Source of the DNA: Fundidesulfovibrio putealis DSM 16056
GTDB taxonomy: Bacteria; Desulfobacterota; Desulfovibrionia; Desulfovibrionales; Desulfovibrionaceae
Assembly: GCF_000429325.1 (NCBI RefSeq)
Contig: NZ_KE386886.1
Location: 19,653 to 83,652 of the forward strand
DNA: 64,000 nt
Direction: 5' to 3'
Part shown: positions 60,180-64,000 of the stretch, one piece after another
How positions within the stretch are numbered: position 1 is the first letter of the stretch
Layout of the letters: each line of letters opens with the position of its first letter
The notes under the pieces: generated by a model
Seen by the model: the letters and a program-made list of their open reading frames with translations, nothing else
Databases searched by the model: none
Told to the model about the DNA's origin: nothing
Translations under genes and position numbers: made by a program

Positions 60180-60974
60180 TTATCTCTCCAGCAGCGTGCC
60201 GAAATGCGCGTACTGAACGCCATTGCGGCGTCCCAGTTCGTCCAGGAGCACCTTCAGGAAACTAAGCGATACGCTCTCCATGCGCTGATGGTGCAGCATG
60301 ATGCCGCACATGCCGCTGGCCAGTCCGTCGCTCAGTTCCTTCAGCATGTTGTCCAGCGAGGTGGACGGGTCCGGCTCCTTGCGGGTGTGCAGGTCCATGC
60401 GCACCGGGAAATCCGGCAGCCCTTCGGGCGCGTCCGGGCCTGCTCCCACGGTGCGCGAAATCCCCTTGAAGCCGATGGAAGGCATCGCGGCCAGGGAGTC
60501 GCCGTCGCAGCGGTTCCAGGGCGGGGTGAACACGGGGGTGAAGTCCGCGCCCAGGATGTCGCCCATGCGCTTGAAGCCTTTGGTCAGGTCCTGGCGTTTG
60601 TCGCGCGCCGGGCGGGCTTGGCCGAACTCGCGTTTCTTTGCGCCGGGAGCCTCGAAATTCATGTGCCGCCAGCCGTGCTGGCACCAGCAGAAAAGATCCG
60701 GCGCGCCTGCGGTCTTGCGAAGCGCGGCCCAACGGCTGAGCGTCAGCCACGCGGGAACCACGGCCATGCCCAGGGGGGCGTCTGCGTCCCTGAAGGCGTC
60801 GGCCATGGCGGTGAAGGCGTTGCTGGGCACGGCCACGTCGTCGGCCCGGAAAAACACGGTGGCGCGCCCGTCCGGGGCCAGGGCCAAGCCCTTGTCCACG
60901 GCCAGGGCCAGACGTTCGCGGTGATCGGAGGGCAGGTTCTGCCAGAGAGGGGAGACGTTGTTGGAGACGATCAT
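60180..60974 (-). CDS. Polysaccharide-deacetylase-like protein
   Basis: 264 residues, cytoplasmic by sequence (no signal peptide). A NodB-like metal site is visible: VFFRADDVAVP (the Asp pair), then CQHGWRHMNF (His-x3-His), and FTPPWNRCDG as the later active-site block. The late LHHQRM supplies a second His. It may deacetylate a lipid-linked sugar or another glycan intermediate. It is the last gene of the minus-strand glycan cluster, 19 bases after the glycosyltransferase at 60994. Confidence 0.8.
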   Translation of the reverse strand: MIVSNNVSPLWQNLPSDHRERLALAVDKGLALAPDGRATVFFRADDVAVPSNAFTAMADAFRDADAPLGMAVVPAWLTLSRWAALRKTAGAPDLFCWCQHGWRHMNFEAPGAKKREFGQARPARDKRQDLTKGFKRMGDILGADFTPVFTPPWNRCDGDSLAAMPSIGFKGISRTVGAGPDAPEGLPDFPVRMDLHTRKEPDPSTSLDNMLKELSDGLASGMCGIMLHHQRMESVSLSFLKVLLDELGRRNGVQYAHFGTLLER

Positions 60975-60993
60975 GATTGCTCGGAGTGAAAAG

Positions 60994-62157
60994 TTAGCTG
61001 TTGCGCCACATGTTCGAAACGATGAGACGGGCCGATTCCCGCGCGCCGTCCAGATTCACGCCTCCCCCGGAGGCGGGCCGCCCGTTGTGCAGAAGCCCTC
61101 CCACCAGCCCGGACAGCCGGACCGGTTCGAGATCTTCCGACGACAGCACGCCCAGCGCGCCGCGCTCGCTCAGGCGAACAGCGCGCATGGACTGTTCCCT
61201 GTTCTGGGCAAATGGCCAGACCAGGGCTTTGACGCCCGAAGCGAGGACGTTCATCGTTGTGTTGTATCCGGCCAAAGACAGCGACGCATCCGCTGCAGCC
61301 AGCATATCCAGGAAATTCCCGGCGAAGCGCGACACGAAGACGTTCTCGTGCGCGCAGGAACCGGCCCGTAACCGTGAAAAGGCATGCTCGTCAAGGAAGG
61401 GGCCCGAGAAAATCTCCAGACGGGGCGGCTTTCCGGTCCACTGGAACGGATAGGCCTGCTGTGCGGCGAACAGAAGCTCGCTGCCGACCTTGCCTCCGCC
61501 AGCGCTGGCCACCACCAGTTTGTCGCCTGGGCCGAGCCCCAGATCGCGGCGCAGGCGCTCACGTGCGCCGGGTGAGGGCTGCTCGGTCACGAACCCGGTG
61601 TAGGCCACGGATACTGTCAGCTCGCCGATTCTGGGGAAGGTCTCGTCCAGCGGGAAGAGCGCCGGGTCGGAGTGCACCAGCAGGCCGTCGAACAGCGTGT
61701 TCAGGCGGCCAATGACACGGCTCTGGAACTTCTCCGGGTCGGCCTTCTCCACCAGGATGTCGCGCAGGCTGGAGAGCACCACGGGACGGCCATACGCTCC
61801 GCCCCGGATGGCCGTGAGCACGGGGAGGAGCTCGAACTCGAAGGCGCGCCTCCCGAAGGGATAGAGCTCCACCACGAACACGTCCGGGCGCTCGCGCTCG
61901 AGGATTTCGGCCAGGCGCGCGGCCCTGTCACGCTTCACGGCCTCCAGATCGTCCTCAGCCAGGATGGAGGAGAACTCCTCGTCCATGGCCAGCACGGGCA
62001 GACGCTCGTGCACGACGTGCGCGGGAAGGTCGGCGGGCACGTCCGGCCCGCCCGTGACGAACACCACCCGGTTTGGGGCCAGGGCGCGCACGATGGCCAG
62101 GGAGCGCATGTAATGGCCCAGGCCCAGCACGTGCTGGCAGTAGAAGACGATGGTCAT
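60994..62157 (-). CDS. Predicted glycosyltransferase (COG4671/MurG-like, GT28 family)
   Basis: 387 residues from ATG 62157; the frame extends 12 codons further without support. N-terminal YCQHVLGLGHYMRSLAIV is the sugar-acceptor loop and GGPDVPADLP follows. The C-terminal half has VVASAGGGKVGSELLFAAQQ and AAADASLSLAGYNTTMNVLASGVKALV, with the nucleotide-sugar binding pattern GYNTxxE-like seen in MurG (here GYNTTMN). It is part of the deacetylase-glycosyltransferase-phosphatase-GT4 run. Product and acceptor are unknown; a lipid-linked surface glycan is inferred. Confidence 0.8.
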   Translation of the reverse strand: MTIVFYCQHVLGLGHYMRSLAIVRALAPNRVVFVTGGPDVPADLPAHVVHERLPVLAMDEEFSSILAEDDLEAVKRDRAARLAEILERERPDVFVVELYPFGRRAFEFELLPVLTAIRGGAYGRPVVLSSLRDILVEKADPEKFQSRVIGRLNTLFDGLLVHSDPALFPLDETFPRIGELTVSVAYTGFVTEQPSPGARERLRRDLGLGPGDKLVVASAGGGKVGSELLFAAQQAYPFQWTGKPPRLEIFSGPFLDEHAFSRLRAGSCAHENVFVSRFAGNFLDMLAAADASLSLAGYNTTMNVLASGVKALVWPFAQNREQSMRAVRLSERGALGVLSSEDLEPVRLSGLVGGLLHNGRPASGGGVNLDGARESARLIVSNMWRNS

Positions 62158-62320
62158 CGGGGGATACTCCGGTGGGCGTAAGTCGTGTCGCATGCCGAAG
62201 TGTGCAATAGCATGAAAACGTCCCGCAAAACCAGAGCAAAATGGTTTTGATTACTCGGTCGCCCGGAGCGCCGGATTGGGCCAGGAGAGCGCACAGCAGG
62301 AGCGCAGGACGAACGCGCGG

Positions 62321-62911
62321 TCACAGGGTCTGGTTCCAGGCTTCGATCCGCAGGCAGCCGTCTCGTGCGCGCAGGACATGCAGGGCGCGCGGCGCCAGGA
62401 TTTTGGGCTCGCAGGGCAGGTAGTCGCGCCCTTTGAGGGCGTAGAGCACCGCGCGCAGAACGCCCTCGTGGGTCACGACCAGCACGGACTCCCCGACGTG
62501 GCGCGCGGCTATGTCCATCAGGCAGTTCCAGGCGCGCTCCAGCACGGCCCTGCGGTCCTCGCCGCCGGGAGGGGTGAAGGCCCAGCCCAGGGCCTCCTGC
62601 GGTGCCAGGAGTCCCTGTTCGCGGAGATCGGCCACGGTGCGCCCGGTCCACTCTCCGAAGGCCTGCTCGCGAAGATCCGGCAGGGGCACGGGACCTAGCC
62701 CCAGCGGATCGCCCACAATGCGCGCTGTGTGCATGGCCCGTCCCAGCGGGCTTGAATACAGTGCGGAAAAATTGAACGGAGCAAGCGTCCCGGCCCAGGA
62801 GCGCGCCGCTTCCAACCCGTCTGGCGTCAGCGGCGAATCCTCATGCCCCTGGATGCGCCCGGCGGCGTTCCACTCGGTGCGGGCGTGCCGGATGAGCGCC
62901 AGGAGCGTCAC
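62321..62911 (-). CDS. Histidine phosphatase family protein
   Basis: 196 residues from GTG 62911, which overlaps the GT4 stop as GTGA. The phosphoglycerate-mutase-like RHARTEWN at the N-terminus carries the catalytic His; this is the small 'RHG/RHA' phosphatase form. LYSSPLGRAMHTA, FGEWTGRTVADL and VTHEGVLRAVL (second His) are conserved. Possible roles are dephosphorylating a sugar phosphate, a cobalamin intermediate (CobC-like) or a glycan precursor; the neighbours favour the last. A 163-base gap separates it from the glycosyltransferase downstream. Confidence 0.85.
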   Translation of the reverse strand: MTLLALIRHARTEWNAAGRIQGHEDSPLTPDGLEAARSWAGTLAPFNFSALYSSPLGRAMHTARIVGDPLGLGPVPLPDLREQAFGEWTGRTVADLREQGLLAPQEALGWAFTPPGGEDRRAVLERAWNCLMDIAARHVGESVLVVTHEGVLRAVLYALKGRDYLPCEPKILAPRALHVLRARDGCLRIEAWNQTL

Positions 62912-64000
62912 GCGTGAGCCCCGGCCAGACGCCTCAGATGCAGGTCCACCTGCATGAAGTTGACCGCTGCGTCGTGGCGGGCGCGCACGTTCTGCATGGC
63001 CGCGCGGCCCATGGCCCTGCGCCGCTCCGGATCGTCCAGAAGGGAGACCACGGCGGCGCGGTAGGCGCTCACGTCCAGGAACGGGGTCAGGATGCCGGTT
63101 TCGCCCTGGCGCATCACTTCGGGGATGCCGCCGTTGTCGAAGGCGACGACGGGCAACCCGGCTGCCTGGGCCTCCAGGTAGACCATGCCCAGGCTCTCGC
63201 GGATGCCGGGGAAGGCGAACAGGTCGGCTGCGGAGTACACCTCGAAGAGCTTCTCGCGCGGCACCTGCCCCAGGAAGCGGCAGCGCCCGGGCAGGTCCTC
63301 CCGCGCGAGTTTTTCCAGTTCCTGGCGGGTTTCGCCGTCGCCAGCCAGCACCAGCTCGAAATCGCGCCGCAACCCGGACAGGCTGGCCAGCAGGAAGCGC
63401 AGCCCCTGGGTCTTCACGTCGTCGCGGAACATGGCCACGGACAGCACCACGGGGCGATCCCCCACGCCCCACTCGGCCCGCAGGCGCGCCCTGGCCTGCG
63501 CGTTAAAAGCGAACGCGTCGGGATCAATGCCCGGAGGCACGTAGCACAGGCGGTCATCAGGCAGCAGACGGCGCAGGTTCTCCATGTCTTCCAGCCGGTT
63601 GGAGAAGACCATGTCGGCGGCCAGCAGGCTTCGCCGGTTCAGCTCGAACCCCAGGCGGGTGGCCAGACTCTTGCGCCTCTTGGTGGAATAGATGCCCTGG
63701 AAGATGGCGTAGGGCACGCCCAGGGTCCTGGCGGCGTAGGGGCCGATGACGTCCGGGGACTTGTAGTAGGCGTGATGGGTGAGCCACACATCCGGGCGAA
63801 CCCGCCAGCCGTGGGCGGCCCGGAAGGCCTCGAACGCAGCCACCGGCCACATGTACGGGCGAGAGGCCAGATTGCGGGCGCGAAACCGGCTGGGGATGGT
63901 TATCTCATGCCCCTGACCGCGCAGAAAGCGCGTCAGCCCGAGCGCGGTGGTCAGGTCGCCGCTGGGACGCGGGTGATCCAGGGGCTTGAACGGGGCGTAA
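62908..64000 (-). CDS. Glycosyltransferase family 4 protein (start outside window)
   Basis: The frame is open from 62908 to the window edge (364 residues seen). At the edge it reads YAPFKPLDHPRPSGDLTTAL, which in relatives begins about six residues after the start, so it is nearly complete. The GT-B fold is recognised from PPGIDPDAFAFN (donor sugar loop), VLAGDGETRQEL, and the EX7E motif in ESLGMVYLEAQAAGLPVVA (nucleophile-side Glu residues). It transfers a sugar from a nucleotide donor, probably in surface polysaccharide or lipopolysaccharide synthesis. It is translationally coupled to the histidine phosphatase. Confidence 0.88.
   Translation of the reverse strand, partial: YAPFKPLDHPRPSGDLTTALGLTRFLRGQGHEITIPSRFRARNLASRPYMWPVAAFEAFRAAHGWRVRPDVWLTHHAYYKSPDVIGPYAARTLGVPYAIFQGIYSTKRRKSLATRLGFELNRRSLLAADMVFSNRLEDMENLRRLLPDDRLCYVPPGIDPDAFAFNAQARARLRAEWGVGDRPVVLSVAMFRDDVKTQGLRFLLASLSGLRRDFELVLAGDGETRQELEKLAREDLPGRCRFLGQVPREKLFEVYSAADLFAFPGIRESLGMVYLEAQAAGLPVVAFDNGGIPEVMRQGETGILTPFLDVSAYRAAVVSLLDDPERRRAMGRAAMQNVRARHDAAVNFMQVDLHLRRLAGAHA

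Overview
The window is about 64 kb of GC-rich bacterial chromosome. It looks like a Desulfovibrionales member (Desulfovibrio/Fundidesulfovibrio-like). The evidence is the Desulfovibrio-type outer-membrane porin at the left edge, NifU/NifS as the iron-sulfur assembly pair, DUF1847 and DUF151 proteins, a bacteriohemerythrin, a c-heme sensor kinase, several chemoreceptors, and dispersed palindromic repeats of the kind I associate with Desulfovibrio intergenic DNA. The assignment is inference: there is no rRNA or sulfate-reduction core gene here. Two genes run off the edges (porin at the left, a GT4 glycosyltransferase at the right).

Left part (1-9.1 kb, mostly minus strand): DUF1847 - DUF1835 - cysK - cysE - a bifunctional 6-phosphofructo-2-kinase/fructose-2,6-bisphosphatase-like gene form a tightly overlapping cluster that makes cysteine. 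NifU-NifS, which consumes cysteine, lies next to it. From 8.7 to 10.6 kb, queF faces queE-queC (preQ0/preQ1 synthesis). Further on are gluQ, miaB, trmL and a tRNA-Val, so tRNA modification is a recurring theme. From 10.6 to 11.6 kb there is an AT-rich islet with two overlapping unknown genes, followed by a frameshifted MazE-like antitoxin remnant.

Middle (11.9-33 kb): an ElyC/YdcF-type envelope protein, a methyltransferase, a secreted Cys-rich protein and gluQ; LemA with a DUF2207 membrane protein; an M15 carboxypeptidase; PHP phosphoesterase, DUF151 and miaB; a chemoreceptor; an APS-kinase-like P-loop kinase next to an aminoglycoside-phosphotransferase-like kinase and a hemerythrin; cutA with a PfkB kinase; a small cytochrome c; and an endonuclease III-like gene followed by envC - ctpA - divergent polysaccharide deacetylase, a conserved envelope/cell-separation arrangement.

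Right part (33-64 kb): an ABC importer whose binding protein is separated from its permease and ATPase by a lower-GC secreted hydrolase; ndk-proC; a cold-shock protein; cbiB; a second chemoreceptor; trmL beside tRNA-Val(CAC); rfbB-rfbD (dTDP-rhamnose); two tandem phytase-like esterase paralogues, one with eroded motifs; an NtrC-type regulator with its heme-binding kinase; a dual-specificity phosphatase; a candidate sigma-54 small RNA; a GAF protein with an orphan H-box; CIRCE-hrcA-grpE-dnaK; a PEP-CTERM protein with an alpha/alpha-toroid-like fold; and a glycan cluster (deacetylase, two glycosyltransferases, histidine phosphatase).

The most unusual items are the eukaryote-like PFK-2/FBPase-2, the AT-rich two-gene islet, a dispersed palindrome family found after the stop codons of three genes, the sigma-54 promoter plus terminator pair with no ORF between them, and the PEP-CTERM protein. 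All start sites, motifs and alignments were read by eye; no database search was run.
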